Shown here piece after piece: positions 36,493 to 49,650 of a DNA stretch of 64,000 bases. The stretch is from Diplosphaera chodatii (lineage: Eukaryota; Chlorophyta; Trebouxiophyceae; Prasiolales; Stichococcaceae). The stretch lies in NCBI GenBank assembly GCA_032358165.1, contig JAALGY010000054.1, positions 620,001-684,000 on the forward strand, in the 5' to 3' direction. Both the position numbers and the translations under genes were made by a program. Below the pieces are notes generated by a model, which saw only the letters and a list, made by a program, of their open reading frames with translations, ran no database searches and was not told the DNA's origin. How positions within the stretch are numbered: position 1 is the first letter of the stretch; each line of letters opens with the position of its first letter.

Positions 36493-38220
36493 ATGCAGCG
36501 CAAGCCGCGGGCGGTCACACTGGCGGAGATCGCAGCAGAAAACGACTGGAAGAACGACATGGTGCTGTGGGTCCTACCAAGGCAGCTGCGGACTGCCATG
36601 CCGCGGATCGTGCGCTCCTGGGTGAGTGCGCAATGCAAGGCGGAAAGTGTCCATGGGCTCATTGCAGCATTCCAAACACTGCACGGGCAACTATTGGGTC
36701 CACCCTTGTGGAAGCCTTCGCGACTGTGTTCTCGCACCATGCAGGTGAGGAACTACTTGATGTGCTTGGGGCTGTTTGTCGGCGTGGCCGCCGTGTGGGC
36801 CTGCTGCATCTACGGCGTGGCGGGGGCGGTCCTGTTCAGGGGGCGCGGGCGGCCGCCCCTGAAAGCCATGGCGCGCCAAGTCGGCGTGAGCTGCTCTCGC
36901 GTGATGCGCATCGCGCGGGCGCGGCAACCCTGTCCAGCAGTTTGTCTGCCTGACATCGCATGCTGTAGCCCTAGCCCTAATCTTGTTACGCGGTGCTGCA
37001 GGTGTGGTGCACAGCCATCCCGCTGTATGCGGTGATGCCGGCGGGCATCGAGTCGGCAGCGGAGCAGGGCTGGACCCGGGCGTACTCCAGGTACCTGCCA
37101 GCGGTCGGACTTGCCGTGTGTCAGATGCAGAATGACGAGCTGGCCACAGCGGGCACTCGCAGCAACATGATCTGAAGTGCGCTGCACTCCCTGACCCGCT
37201 GCGCACGCTGCAGGGTGGGTGATGTGGGGCTGGGGTGGCACGTCCTGTACTTTGCGGCATTCATGGCGTCGGTGGAGGCGGGCGTGTACGCGATGCACCG
37301 CTCGCTCCACGATGTGCGACTATACAGGTGGGCATACGGCATGTTGCTCTGCGTGAATTTTCAGCATTGCGCATGCAAACATACGCCGCGCTGGCTGTGG
37401 TCAACAAGAGCCAACATATATCAGCCACACATCAAACCACGACTTCTTAGCCGATGCACTGCACACTGGTCGAGGGGTGCAGGCGGCCCGGCAATGTGGT
37501 TCAGCAGTGCGAGCTCGCGGAAGTGACGGCGGGCTTGGCTGCCTGCACGCAGGTCACTGCACCACATACACCACCAGTACAACAAGCAGGACGCGCTCAG
37601 CCCCTTTGCAGGCCTCGCCTTCCACCCACTGGACGGGATCATGCAGGTAGGAGGCTCTGTACCTGACGTGTTAGCGCATGTCACATCTGTAGCTCTTCAA
37701 TGGCTCCTTCATGCACTGGTGCTTGTGCGAATGCAGGCGCTGCCGTACTGCTGGACGCTGCTGTTCATCCCGATGCACTTCATGACTTTTGAGCTCCTCC
37801 TGCTCGCCACCGGTCTGTGGACCACGAACATCCACGACACCGTCGACATGGGGGTGAGACGCCATCCAATGGAGCGTTCCACAGTGTTACTAGCCACTGG
37901 TAATAATTTAAAATTTAATTTCGAATTTTAAGATATCTTACGTTAAAACATTCAGGTGAAGCCGCTGTTGGGCGCCGGGTTCCATACTTTACACCATACC
38001 AGCTATAAACACAATTACGGGTGCGCCGCAGCAGAACTGCAAGTCTGGCAGGTCTCTGCACATTGCACGCTTTATTTGGCTGATAAAATTTATGGCAAGG
38101 GTTTTCCAGCTCGTGTTCATGTCGTTCTGCAGGCACTACACTACATACATGGACGCACTTTGTGGGACGCTGCTGTCGCCTGCTGAGTATAAAGCTGCCA
38201 AGGCTCGGAGATCGAGATGA
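36493..38220 (+). CDS. STE1: delta7-sterol C5(6)-desaturase
   Basis: Eight exons (36493-36621, 36745-36879, 37002-37090, 37214-37327, 37553-37646, 37737-37853, 37956-38020, 38133-38220) make 831 nt, 276 aa, close to the 281 aa of Arabidopsis STE1/DWF7. The three di-iron histidine boxes of the fatty-acid hydroxylase superfamily are intact: HRSLHD, HHIHH and HTLHHTSYKHNYG. The family hallmarks NKQDALSPFAGLAFHPLDGI and IHDTVDMG are also present. Hydrophobic segments occur in exons 2-4 and 6 (LFVGVAAVWACCIYGVAGAV; WTLLFIPMHFMTFELLLLA). The enzyme introduces the C5 double bond in ergosterol or phytosterol synthesis in the ER, using O2 and cytochrome b5. The start Met lies just before the conserved AEIAAENDW. 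The C-terminus ends with basic residues (KAARRSR-like), not a classic KKXX signal. Confidence 0.93.
37895..37955. other. AT-rich island in desaturase intron
   Basis: A run of roughly 45 nt, almost all A or T (taataatttaaaatttaatt and onward), directly before the exon encoding the third histidine box. It stands out against a GC-rich region. Confidence 0.7.
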
Positions 38221-38431
38221 GGACTGCCTTGAAGCTGATCCACGTTTCGCCGGTGCTGTACTCTATGTTCATTCACTGCAGCATCATACAGGCCGCTGCA
38301 GAAGTCATACCTAGACCAATTGGACCAAAGCGAGGACACTGAAGTTTGCTGAACTGACAACACTGACACTAGCTGAGTAGACTGTAGTAGAAAGGCAGGC
38401 CACATGGCGTTTGGCCCTTGTTTCATGCTGC

Positions 38432-38436
38432 TGTAA
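38432..38436 (+). terminator. TGTAA poly(A) signal of the desaturase
   Basis: TGTAA 212 nt after the desaturase stop, in the short convergent spacer. It lies 18 nt from the opposing TTACA at 38454, so the two 3' ends appear to abut. Confidence 0.45.
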
Positions 38437-38453
38437 TTGATGTTGACTACCTT

Positions 38454-38458
38454 TTACA
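38454..38458 (-). terminator. TGTAA poly(A) signal of the beta-helix gene
   Basis: TTACA on the + strand, 47 nt past the stop of the giant membrane protein gene; TGTAA on its coding strand. Confidence 0.5.
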
Positions 38459-38504
38459 TCAAGTAATAGCAGCTCCATATGTTTGCCCATGGTCCTAGCA
38501 TTGC

Positions 38505-41500
38505 TTAGGTGCCTGTGGTGATGCGGCGCCTCGAGAGCAGCAGCCGCTGCAGCGCCTCTAGCCTGCCTGAAGCCTGCACGAGCACAGTTGCAGAACTGCC
38601 CATACTGTATCGTGTGCACGAGCGCAGTCCATGTTGGTCCCTTTGTGCCATGCAAGACGAACAGCATTACATGCGCCCACAGCTGCTGGCATGGTACGAG
38701 CCTCAAGGTGCAGTGTCTTCACACACTTCACAGTCGGAGCCACGCACATCAGAGGGCGCAAGGTCGTGCGCGGTCGGTGACATGCTGCTGGCTCGCGGAC
38801 GTGCCCCATGGGCAGCTGTGGCTGCGTCCCAGCCCTCTGGCAGGCTGATCGCTGAGCTGCGCCTGTTGCGCGCCTCCCCCGTAGCAGCGCCTGTGTGCAG
38901 GCACATGCATCAATCGTCAGACAGTCAAGTGAGCTATCGGCAACTAACACCACACCCATCGACCCGGCACATGTGTCCGTCAGCCACCTGGGTTGGGCCG
39001 TACAGCCACCTCACACAGCACGCAGATGGCATGGATTGGCGGGACGGTACCTGATGCATACGCCAAGTCAGACGCTGTTGCAATCGCGCCGACGTCAGAA
39101 GTGCGGCCGTCTTCGTGCCCCTTCCCGACTTCGGACAGCCGTTGCAGCTTGTTGGATGCGGCCCAGGGCGGCGTGAAGGGCGCCGAGTGCTCCGAAAGGC
39201 CCCATGGCCGGCTGTCATCTGATGTCGCCACGCTCTTGGCTGTCCTTGTTGAGATGGTTGAATCTGCTCGCTCCAGATCCTCCGACAAACTGTCCTTCTG
39301 CAGGAGAAAGTGACATGGCAGTCTTTCGTCCATCGGTACAGCCACTGCAGAGGCTGCCCATCTCGTTTGCAACCCGGTCACTTCGTAGCTGTGTGGTGCA
39401 GGTGCAAGTGAGTGCTGAACATTTGGGAGGACTACATGATGACCGCCTCTGCAGACATGCGGATAATGACGCGACGAGTGGTATACCAAGACCTTAAAAG
39501 CAGCAGGTGCGTCATGAGGTGGCACCTCAACAACGAGGTGGCGCTGGCTGCTGGCGCTGCCGCCGCTGTGCTGCGGCGTCACCCGCGAGCTGTACTTGCC
39601 GAACAGGCGCCGCCGCAGCCGCTGCAGGGGCGGAGAGGGACGGCTCAGGTCTGCCACTCATATCTCAAAACCCTTGCCAGCCACTGCAGCCCGCTTCCTC
39701 CAGGCAGATAGGGTCCTATATATAGTGTTTGGGAGATTCGTGTACCTGGCGGCGGGATGGCAGACCATGAACAATAGCACAGACTCCCGCACCTGGCATT
39801 GGAGCGAGCCCCAGGCGGTGCTGAACACCACGGCTGCGAGGCCGGCGGCCACGACGCCGCTGGACAGGAAGATCTGCGCGACCGCAAAGAGGTGCTGCGC
39901 CCGCGGCGTGAGGCCCGCCCATTTGAGCGCCGACCCGGACAGCAGCAGCAGCCACAGCACTGCGGCGAGGTTCAAGCATGAGCTCAGCAGCGCCCTGCAA
40001 CACTCGACGACAACACAGACACCTGTCTCAGGCGCTCAGCACTTTCAGTAGATACAGCATGACTCTGGCAGCCGTGTTTAACTGCTTCTGGCACGCCAGC
40101 GACGCAGCAAGGGCTCCGGGTGATGCTCACCCACGAGGCTGAACATGGCCAGGTAGTTGTCCACGCGCTTGCTGTATGGCAGGATCAGGGCCACCACGAA
40201 CAGGAAGCCCACAAGCACCATCTGCGCCAACAGCGCCTGCAGAGCCACATCGATATATACCACCACACCGGGGGAGGGCCCTCCAAATGCAGATCATGTT
40301 CTCGGTCCCCGCATGCAGTTCAGCCTGTCTGTTCTGACACATTCGTATCAAGGTTCAGCAGAGGACAGGAGGGCTAACAGTGCTCTGCCTATTACGGATA
40401 CTGTGCAATGCAGATGTTCGTGTAGCAAAGTGCATCGGCATGCCCCGCGAGGCACCTGGGTGGAGCCAAAGGGCTGCGCCGGCACGAAGACGGGGATGGC
40501 GCTGATGAGCAGCTTGCGCACCATCTCCAGCGCCTCCCAGTACGGCATGCTGTACCCCTTGTACAGGAACCCAAAGCGCGCCTGGATCTTGGGCTCCTGC
40601 CATGCCCAGCGAGAAATAATTTAGTTGTGCGCCTAGTTGGGACAATTCCTTTGTGCCAGTAGCCCCATGCAAGATATGCTTCTGGCTTTCTCCGCCTGGC
40701 TGTGGCCATGGCCAGCCGAGTCGTCGCAGCACCTGCAGCCGGTGGCGCAGGAAGTACAGGATGAGGAAGTAGGCGGCGGGCACCAGGAAGGCGAAGACGA
40801 CCATGAACACCACGCCCGGCGGGAAGTAGTGGAGGTAGGTGCGGTTCCAGGGGCCGCCCGGCAGCTTCACCAGGATGCGGTAGTCCGCCCGCAGGTACCT
40901 AGGTCAGGGTGTCAGCTGGAAGTGCTGCAGCGGGTTCTCATGGCTTTGGATGCGTGATCTTGCCCAAGCATCCAGCATTTGAACCTGCTTCACAAGTACG
41001 AGCAGCATCCTGCCGAGCGCGCTCCCCTTGGATGCAAGGTCTGCTTCGGGGTCGAGGTTGGCCCCACCTGCCGGTGTCCAGGGTGTTGTAGGAGAACATC
41101 TGCAGCGCGGTGGTGCTGCACCGCGGGTACAGCAGCGTCACCAGCCAGAAGGCGTTCTTCCAGCACCTGCAGCACGCAGCCGTCCTGACATGCCAACATC
41201 CACAAAAAGCTCTGCCCTCTTGGCGGCACGGAGAGTGCACGTGCACCCGATAGCGGGCGTCTGTGCACATGGGTGATTGAAAGCTGTGATATTGGACATG
41301 CAGAAGGACGCTGGCACGCCAGGCGGCGCCTGCCTGGCGCGCAGGTTGGTGGCCCAGCGCAGCCAGAAGGCGCGGCGGCGGTCGGGCAGCGAGGCCAGCA
41401 GCCAGCCGCCGTCGCGCGGGTGGCCCAGCCCCCGCTGCAGCCAGCGGCCCCACCGCTGCAGTGCCGCGCACAGCGCCACTGCCGCCACCTGACCACAAGT

Positions 41501-44500
41501 GCTGACAGTAGTCAGGGATCTGTAGTGACTTACATCTGCACTGCACTGCACTGCACTGCTGCTGCATGTCAGGCAGTTACGAAGAAGAGCCATAAGAACA
41601 GTCGGCTCTCCTGCATCTGCCTGGACCCTGGCTGCTTGATTGCTGCTACACGCACAGTGGAGCAGGTGTGGCACCCACCGGCAGGGCCATGGTGATGATC
41701 CAGGACTGGTAGTAGCCGTAGCGCGCCCAGTAGCAGGAGGGCGCCGTCACAGTGATGCCCAGGTTGGCGGTGTCCGCCCAGGACATCGCGGAGCTGGTGG
41801 CCCGCGGCCACGCCAGGTCGTAGCCCTTGAACAGCGCCAGGACCTGCCACACCATGCAGCTGGTTGGGTTGGCCCAGGTCCTTGCACAACAGCTTGCATT
41901 TACTGCCTCTCCTGCTCCACCATCCACCGTGTGCATGGTCGTCACAGGACAGCGTGCTGCCTGCCAGGCACATAACTGGCTCTAAAGCAAAACACTGTGC
42001 ATGCCTGCAGAGGTCCTCTGCCAAACTGATGCCAATTTTGCCGTTCCAGATGCAAGACATGAGACGGGTGTGCACCTGCAGGTGTGTGATGACGATCTTG
42101 AGCTTGACGGTCCAGCCAGAGCCCGAGTCGTCCGCTGCAGGCGAGCCCCAGTCCCGCGCAAACATGAGGACCACGGCCACCAGGAACACTACAACAATGA
42201 CCACCAACAGCAGCCTGGCGCCGCCCTGCTCGTGGCACTTCCTGCATCAATAATGGGATGCATGAAGCGGAGGCTGCAATTGAAGCGTCAAGCTGCCGAA
42301 GGCTCCAGGCTTGCATCAGCAAAAGCAAAGGATGCACCGCACCAGGTGGTGCGAGCGCATTCAAATCAAACGTTGCAAGCATTGTTGTAGCGCTGAAGAT
42401 CAGAATACGCACACGCAGCTGTTGGCGAACTGGAAGTAGCCGGCGTCGCACACCGAGCACAGTGGGCCATGGTATCCCACCGCGCATGTGGCATCAGCAG
42501 ACCTGGCCCTGCATACACACATGAGGACACGATTCTGGGAGACCAAGACAATTTGCTTAGCCGTGCTGCGTAGTTGCGCTGCAGGAAAGAGGTCAACCCA
42601 TACGACGACCTGGCACCCTAACATCGTATCTGAATGCCAAATGTGTACAGTGGACTGCAACATGGCCAGCGTGGCAGCTGCTACCGACCTGCCCTCGAGG
42701 TCGCCCTCGCAGGCGCGGGCAAGCTGGCACTGGTACACGTGCGGCGAGGTGGCAGACGACCGCCAGAAGCGGGGCTCCACCTTGAGCGTCGCACCGCCGG
42801 CACACTGGGCACCTGTTGCGAACATGGTGTTTGGGCCTGGTGGCCCCTTTCTGGCTGCAACCTTGCAGCTTTTACCGTTGCGCAGCACTTTTGCTGCAGC
42901 TTCGCATCATGTGGCACGCAGCTTCAGTTGTGTTGTTTCAGTGCTCACCAACTGGGCAGATGACGCAGCTGGTGCCATCAAAGTTGAAGAAGCCTGGGTC
43001 GCACTTCAGGCACCGGTCGCTCGTCTGCTTGTCGACCTGTGTCCCCGGCGGGCAAAGCTGCAGCAACACAGCAGTGCCAGGTTGACACATTTGACATGCT
43101 TGACACGATTCCGTGATGTTTGAGTAGGCCTTTTGGGGCCTAACTCAGGTGTGCGGCACGGTGATGACACAGGCAAGCATGGTGAGATGCCTTGAGGACC
43201 TTCACAGTTGATACAAGGCTGTCATGTGTTTTGTGAGAGCCAGGCGCCTGGACCAGAGCACGCCTGTATGTCAAAGTTCAGGGGCAAAGCTGGCAGTGTC
43301 AACAGGTTCCTGCCGCCGCTGCCGCCACCAAGGCTGGTGTCGGGTCCGCCGCACGTCACCGGCAGGGTGTGGTTCTTCGACCCTACTCTGCCTGCAAGAT
43401 CATGTGCGATGCATGTGCGCCATCTCTGTCACGAAGTAGATGATGGATGCAACAGTGCCCCAAGGTCAATGCCACACTGTAACCCACAAACCCAAGATCA
43501 CCTGAAATGATGAGATGGTCGAACGTTGTGGTACCATTCTCCACAAGGGCGGTGCCAGATGCGATGCTGGAGATGTTGCCGCTGGACGCGGTCTCAGTCA
43601 CCTGCACATTATCAGCAGAGCGCATCCTCGTTAGCCCAAAAGGCGACTGCCACCCCCAAGCCGCACGAAGGCACCCACAGGTGTATACTCTGCAGACCCG
43701 CAGCCAGGTCCTGAAGAACAGACCTCGCAGGTCCAGGTGCTGGCGGTGAACCCGAGCTGCCCGTAGTAGTCAAACAACCCCAGCCTCAGGGGGGGCAGCT
43801 CCTGCGGCACAGACAGTGCCCATCAGCAGTGCTGCAAGATGCAGCAGCGGTGAGCATCAACTGCATTGGCGGTCGAGGCGCAAGGCAATGCGCACCTCAG
43901 CTGCGACAATACTGGTCGTGGCATCAGTCAGCGGCTTTGTGCCCCTCGCGGGAAGGAAGTCTGCCTTGACGATCTCTGTCGCATTGACCTCTGGTGCCAG
44001 GCTCAGGTGTGTGCAGTTTGTGCAGGCAAGCGGAGCCGAAGGCGATGTTGCATTCCGCAGCCAGTAGATGCTGTGTCCTGCGTCAAAAAGCGCCTTGGGT
44101 TTCAAGCTGCTTGTCAGGTGACTGCACCGACAAAAAGGGTGCGAGTCCAGCCCCGCACCACTGTCAGAGCAGTGCAGAGCAGCAGGCACCTCGAATGGCT
44201 CTGTCGTCGTTGGCAAACACCAGGTTGCGCATGCTGGCGCCTGAGGTCAGATTGGCGGCCACAAACAGGCTGCCGCCAAGGCCTGCTGCGTTGCCGGTGA
44301 ACATGACGCCGTCCAAGCTGTAATTGCTGCGCTGGATGAACACCCCGCCGCCAAAGCTTTCCAGCACGACAGGGACACTGTTGCCCCTGATGCCTCCTCC
44401 CAGCATCGCAAATGACGCGAGGGCTGTGGCGTCGGGTGCATAGTATACTCCTCCTCCCGCCTGTGATCCATCGACCGGTTGCTTGAACTCAGCCAGCATC

Positions 44501-47500
44501 CTGACGGAGATGCATACAGGAGTCGTACGTGCGTGCCACCATCATCCAGGCGCTGAGCAGCCGATCACTCACCTGAGTGGCATTGTTGCCGTCGAGCAGA
44601 GTGCCGTTCAACAGTGCAAAAGCAGCCCTGCAGCCGGCGCCGCCCTGGCAGGCCGGCTGCAGGAACAGCCCGCCGCCGAGACCGGAGCCCGTCGCCCCGC
44701 CGCCAGCCTGCCCCAGCGCACTGTTGTTGGCAATCACCACACCCTGCGGCATGCAGATCAACTGAATGTGTCGAGCCTCTGCCGGGTGTTCAGGCTTGAG
44801 AGCATGTCAGTGTTGCACGTGTACTGACCTCGCCACCACACGTTCTTCCCACACCTTGCCTTCACACAACGAAGATTACCTGCAGCAGCAGGCTGCCGGA
44901 CTGAAGTGCAATTGCGCCGCCCTGCAGCTTTGCCACATTGCCAGCAAAGACGCTGCTGCCGTTGACGGAGACGCTCGTGGCGTTGGGGCGCACCACGCTG
45001 CACGTGCCGCTGCCCTTGAAGTCGTCCAGCCCCATGTTTATAGCACCGCCGCCCTGCCGCATGACACTCAGGCGGCTCAGGTCGACCGACATTCTGCATC
45101 ACACCACGTTTGTGATGTTTATACTTTGTTATAATCAAAGGTGCACACCAGTGTGAAGTCCTGCTCTGCACAGAGCGGCCGGCCATTGTCCAGGAACTGA
45201 CAGCTCTCGAAGGACGCCTGCACATCGTTCCCAACCACCACTGCGCCCCCATAGTCCTGCGACAGCCGACACGATCGCTACTCATGAATCGCATGCTCAC
45301 CTGCAAACCGCCTGCGACAGGGAGTTGCTGTGGCAGCACAGCCGAGCGGCGCACCTGGGCATGGTTGCTCTGGAATGTGGTGTTCGCCACGGCGAGACGG
45401 CACCCCTCCGTGGCATAGATGGCACCACCCAGCTGTGCGTTGTTGTGCGCCCATGTGCAGTTGCTGATGGCGATGATGCTGGCGCAGTAGCCAGAGCCTT
45501 TCGTGCCTGCAGGCAGCAGTTGGCAGCACTACTCAACCCAAGCTTGGATGGTAGAGCACGAAGTCCATGCTGTGATCGAAGTGCACGAGGCAGGCAAGGC
45601 TTTAGGGGACAAGCCATCACCTGAGTTCTCCTCGAAGGTCACGTTGGTGAAGGAGACCATCTCAGCATTCCCCACATTGAAGACGCTGCCCTGCCCCGTT
45701 GCTGTGTTGTGGCTTACGTCAGAATCCTGCACTCCCACACATGCTGTCGTTCTCATACTCTACCCGGGATCTGATGATCACATCAGAAGCCAAGAGAGCA
45801 CGTCGTAGCTGACGCTCAACTTTGCAACCCACTCACGCCCAGTACAGGCAGCAGAGCTCACGCTGACGAGGAGCATGGTGGGGAACAGGTTGGAGCCCTC
45901 CTGCTTGGCGACCTCGAAGGCGCCGCCGTCCGCCGCCGAGTTCCGCACCACACTGACGTTTTGCATGACAATCGTGCCGGCCAGCGCCTTGGCGCCTCCA
46001 CCGCCCAGCCCCGCACTGCAGGGTGGGCTTGCAGGAGGTCAGTTTTTGAGGCTGAGCACGTTGCAAGACAGGTTCAGTCCGAGCGTGTGGCAGGAATGTT
46101 CAAGCCACTTGAAAGTGTTACATGGTTTACATTGCAGGTCATGCAGCAATGTGCAATGCAGGCGCACATGTTATCAGCAATGACGGTGTCGTCGATGTAG
46201 GCGAGGCCAAAGATGCACATGATGCCACCCCCATGGAATGCTGCTGAGTTGTGCGAGAAGTTCGACCCCACGAAGCTCACATTACTGCCTACAGAGGTGG
46301 CATGAGCCTTTGAACATAAAGTGATATGCAACAGTGCTCATGGGTGCAGACATGAATGTAGAATGTCGTTCATACAATCAGCACATGCCCCAACAAGACC
46401 CACAAGCTTGGTCTAACGCAACCTGGTGCACCTCCATATATGTTGGCACCAGCAGCAAAGGCGCTGACGCTGTTGTACGCGACGGTGATGTTCACAAACG
46501 CCTCGCCGGGCGCAATGGGCTGGGTGTTGGACAGGTGCATTGCGCCGCCTCCAAAGCCGGCGGTGTTGTTCAGGAACGCCACGCTGGCCATCGACAGGTT
46601 CGAGTTCACGCCTGCATCGCATCACCGCTGCATTCAGCCTTGACGCTTTGAGTCGGGCACACCAAGTGATATCAAAGGGCAGAGTCTCGAGTCCCACAGC
46701 TGCACCGGGGGAACTCACTGGCAAGGGCGCCGCCCACGCCGCCCACAGAGGCGCAGCGGTTCATCTCAAAGCTGGAGTTGGCGATCGACAGCAGTGAGCT
46801 GTCTGCATAGATGGCGCCGCCGAAGTTGTCGATCACGGTGTTATTGATGAAGGTGCAGTCCTGCACACGGGCGTCACCTTCCAATCAATAAGGCACAGGC
46901 TCGTGTGCAGCTGGAGAAGCTGACAACCGTGAACTCATCCTCCCTTTCATGTTCACTGACCGTGATGGCCGTCGCATTGGCCGCGCTGGCCTGCAGGCTG
47001 ACGGCGCCGCCAGACAGCTGCGCCACATTGCTATCGAACACCATGCGCTCCAGCCTGGGGGCGCCCTCCGCAATGGCAATGGCACCACCGTTGGCCGCCC
47101 TGCGCTCACGATGCTACACAGTCGCAGAGACACCAGCTCTGAGTGCCTACCCCCTGCTTATGTCAATGCATCATGCTCGGTCATGCCATCAGTGGGGCCT
47201 GAATGTATATACACAGAAGTGCAATGAGGAAGGGTTCTCACATGCACCGAGTGATGGTCAGCCCGGCGATGCGCGTCTCAGGCGTCTGCGCGGCGCTCAG
47301 CGAGAAGGCGCGGCCACTGCCGCCGCAGTCCAGCACCGTGTGCGCCGGGCCCGCCAGGGTGTCCAGCTGCAGGTCGGCGTCCCCGAAGCCGATGTTGGTG
47401 TTGCCGCTGCCCGTGTAGACGCCTGCCAGCGAGACATGCAGCCGATTCAGCAGCCGTTGCATGCTGCCACGCACATGCATCTGTAGCAATGACAGGAGCT

Positions 47501-48325
47501 GGGAGAGCAGGTGCTCGTCTCCTGATATGCACATCAGACTACCTGGCCCGATGAGGATGCTGGAGGCGTCTGTGGCCCGCTTCACTGCCGAGGCAATGGT
47601 GGCACATGGCTCCGCCCATGTGCCGCAGGCCGCGCTGGAGCTGCTGGCATTGGCAGCCGGAAACACAAAGACGTGCCCTGCTTGACACAAGTCCAGCCTG
47701 CTTGCAAGCTGATCACTCAGATGATGCATGTCATCGGGATTGAGCTTCTCGTTGCCACACCTGCACTGCTGACAGGCTGTGCCGCTGCAGACCGCAGCTG
47801 GCTGGAGCTGTTCAGATTGACGGTGACCCTGCACGACGCGTTTTCTGTGCTTTATGCTTGACCAAGGTTGTTTGCTTGTCGCACGACTACATCCCCAAGT
47901 GCACCCCACATGCTGCGCACCGGAAGTACGCTGCCGAGTCATCTGAGGTGATGACGGTCTGTAGCAGCTTGCAGGCGGCATCGAAGCAGCGCTGCTGCGA
48001 GCCCTGATATGACACGGCTTCAGACGGCGAACACGCCTCTTGGGCGCAGCTGTGCACCAGGTATGCCTCCATCGGCACCTCCGGCAGGGATGGGTACACC
48101 ACCTGCAGGGTGGAAATTGACAGACCCTTGGCATTGTCTCTGATCAGCCGACTCCAGACTCAAATAAAACATGGTGTGGGTGATAGGTTTCATCACCTCT
48201 ACCGACGTTGGTGCGTCAGCAATCGCAAAGTGGAACAGCGGCGCCGCAGTGCTGGCGCCCCGCACAGCCGTGTGAGCAGCGAGCAGCGTCACATGTAGCA
48301 GCAGCCAGCTGCGCGCCTGCCTCAT
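38505..48325 (-). CDS. giant beta-helix (Pmp-like repeat) multipass membrane protein
   Basis: Thirty-five exons from 48197-48325 to 38505-38573 join in phase to about 4953-5049 nt, 1650-1682 aa. Order of parts: signal peptide (SWLLLHVTLLAAHTAVRG); a Cys-containing head; many right-handed beta-helix repeats of the Pmp type (FVGSNFSHNSAAFHGGGI, FINNTVIDNFGGAIYADS, SSVFAGNVAKLQGGAIAL); Cys-rich GCC2/EGF-like modules (LCPPGTQVDKQTSDRCLKC; CAVGYHGPLCSVCDAGYF). The first membrane helix (RLLLVVIVVVFLVAVVLMF) sits near residue 1065. Then come WLVTLLYPRCSTTALQ, VVFMVVFAFLVPAAYFLI, RFGFLYKGYSMPYWEALEM, more helices (exons 40131-40236 and 39793-40022) and a Ser-rich cytosolic tail. The layout predicts a plasma-membrane protein with a large adhesive or sensing ectodomain. 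Similar proteins are common in chlorophyte genomes but lack an assigned role. One GC donor follows 41334. The ends of exons 20 and 34 have two equally phased options. Confidence 0.8.
41536..41558. repeat. CTGCA pentanucleotide repeat
   Basis: Four and a half tandem CTGCA units in an intron of the beta-helix gene. Confidence 0.75.
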
Positions 48326-49650
48326 TGCAGACTTCTATCCGTCTTCAAGCATGTCTGTCAACCTGTATGCGAGTCCAGCTGGGAACCCGTGACTCTGTTT
48401 TCAGTGAGCATCATCACGTGCACGAAGCCATGCATTGCCGGTATCGATGCCTGCTTCTCACACAAACGCAGGAGCTGGAAAGCTCATCACCTCTATTTGA
48501 AACTCCTGCGTGTGTATACTATAGGTTCCATGCATCAGGCTACCGCAAAGTATGGTGACAAGGTTCACGTGGCGTCAGCCAGCGGTGCGCCCCTCCGCAT
48601 TCCGGGACGCTGCACGTTTGCGTGACGTCTTGAACCGGTGACAGCCTATAAATTGTTGAACAAAATTGCTCATCAGGAGTTAGCCTCCGATACAGCTCAC
48701 AGGCGTTCACGCCTGTATCATGCATGCGGGCACACCTGTTGTAGCAAAATCAGACGTCCTTGCATGTCACACTGGTGCTTCCGACGCCTATTTACCATAC
48801 AGGCATCAATGATACAACGCGCTGTGTTGATGACATGTCAATGGACCGGCAGGCAGCCGCACCAAGCGGGTGCTTCAGGCAGTCGTGACGATGATGACCC
48901 GGACATACACAACCGTTCATTGACTGTGATCCAGACGCATGCATGATCAACACAGCATGACCAACCAACATGTGCGCACGCCGGACATCTACACCGACGC
49001 AAGCCTGCGCTCGGCATAGTCCATCAAGACCGAGACACGATCGATCCAGACGGCAGAGATGGGACTCTTTGGCTGCACAGTATCCTCAGGGCCTCAGCTT
49101 ATTCATTGATCAGCTTCATGTATCTTTCAGCATCCCAAGCACCCCGCACAACACTTGCACCCCGCAATCTGCGTGAAGGGACAACGTGGCATGACATGGC
49201 AAGATGCATATTTGAGTTGTTGCACCATAGCAGCGTCTTCGCATGCACAGATGCACTATTTAGTTTGACACCATCAGATTGATAGCTAGCAGCTCGATTG
49301 CTGATCTCGTTGCGATCGCTGCGCCAGTGACCCACCAGCCCTCTTGTCGAAACATTGGACTCGTGACAACGTGCTTCTGAGGCACGTCCTGTGCCGGACA
49401 CCACCAACCTGCTGACGTGATGCTGGAAGTCTTGCGATTACACCTCGAATATACAGCAGGGTGAACACAGGCCGTTCAAGTCAACGAGTGGATGATAACA
49501 AGGACCAGCTGCGGTACCGCTATTGCTACCTTGCACCGCACCACTCCGAACAGCCAAGCTGCTGCCAGCGATGTAGCCAGCTTCATTCATCGACACCAAC
49601 TGTGCCGTCAGATGTGAGGCTCGTCGAAGCGCCCACGAAAGGGCGCCAGC
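48326..49650. promoter_or_regulatory. divergent intergenic region
   Basis: 1.3 kb between the start of the giant membrane protein gene (-) and the antiporter gene (+), the longest gene-free stretch in the window. No exon, RNA gene or repeat could be supported. It should hold both promoters. Confidence 0.45.

Noticed and set aside
42258..43123. Medium-length + strand frames over the Cys-rich part of the beta-helix gene
   Set aside because: Shadows of - strand exons 21-23, which carry the EGF-like Cys spacing.
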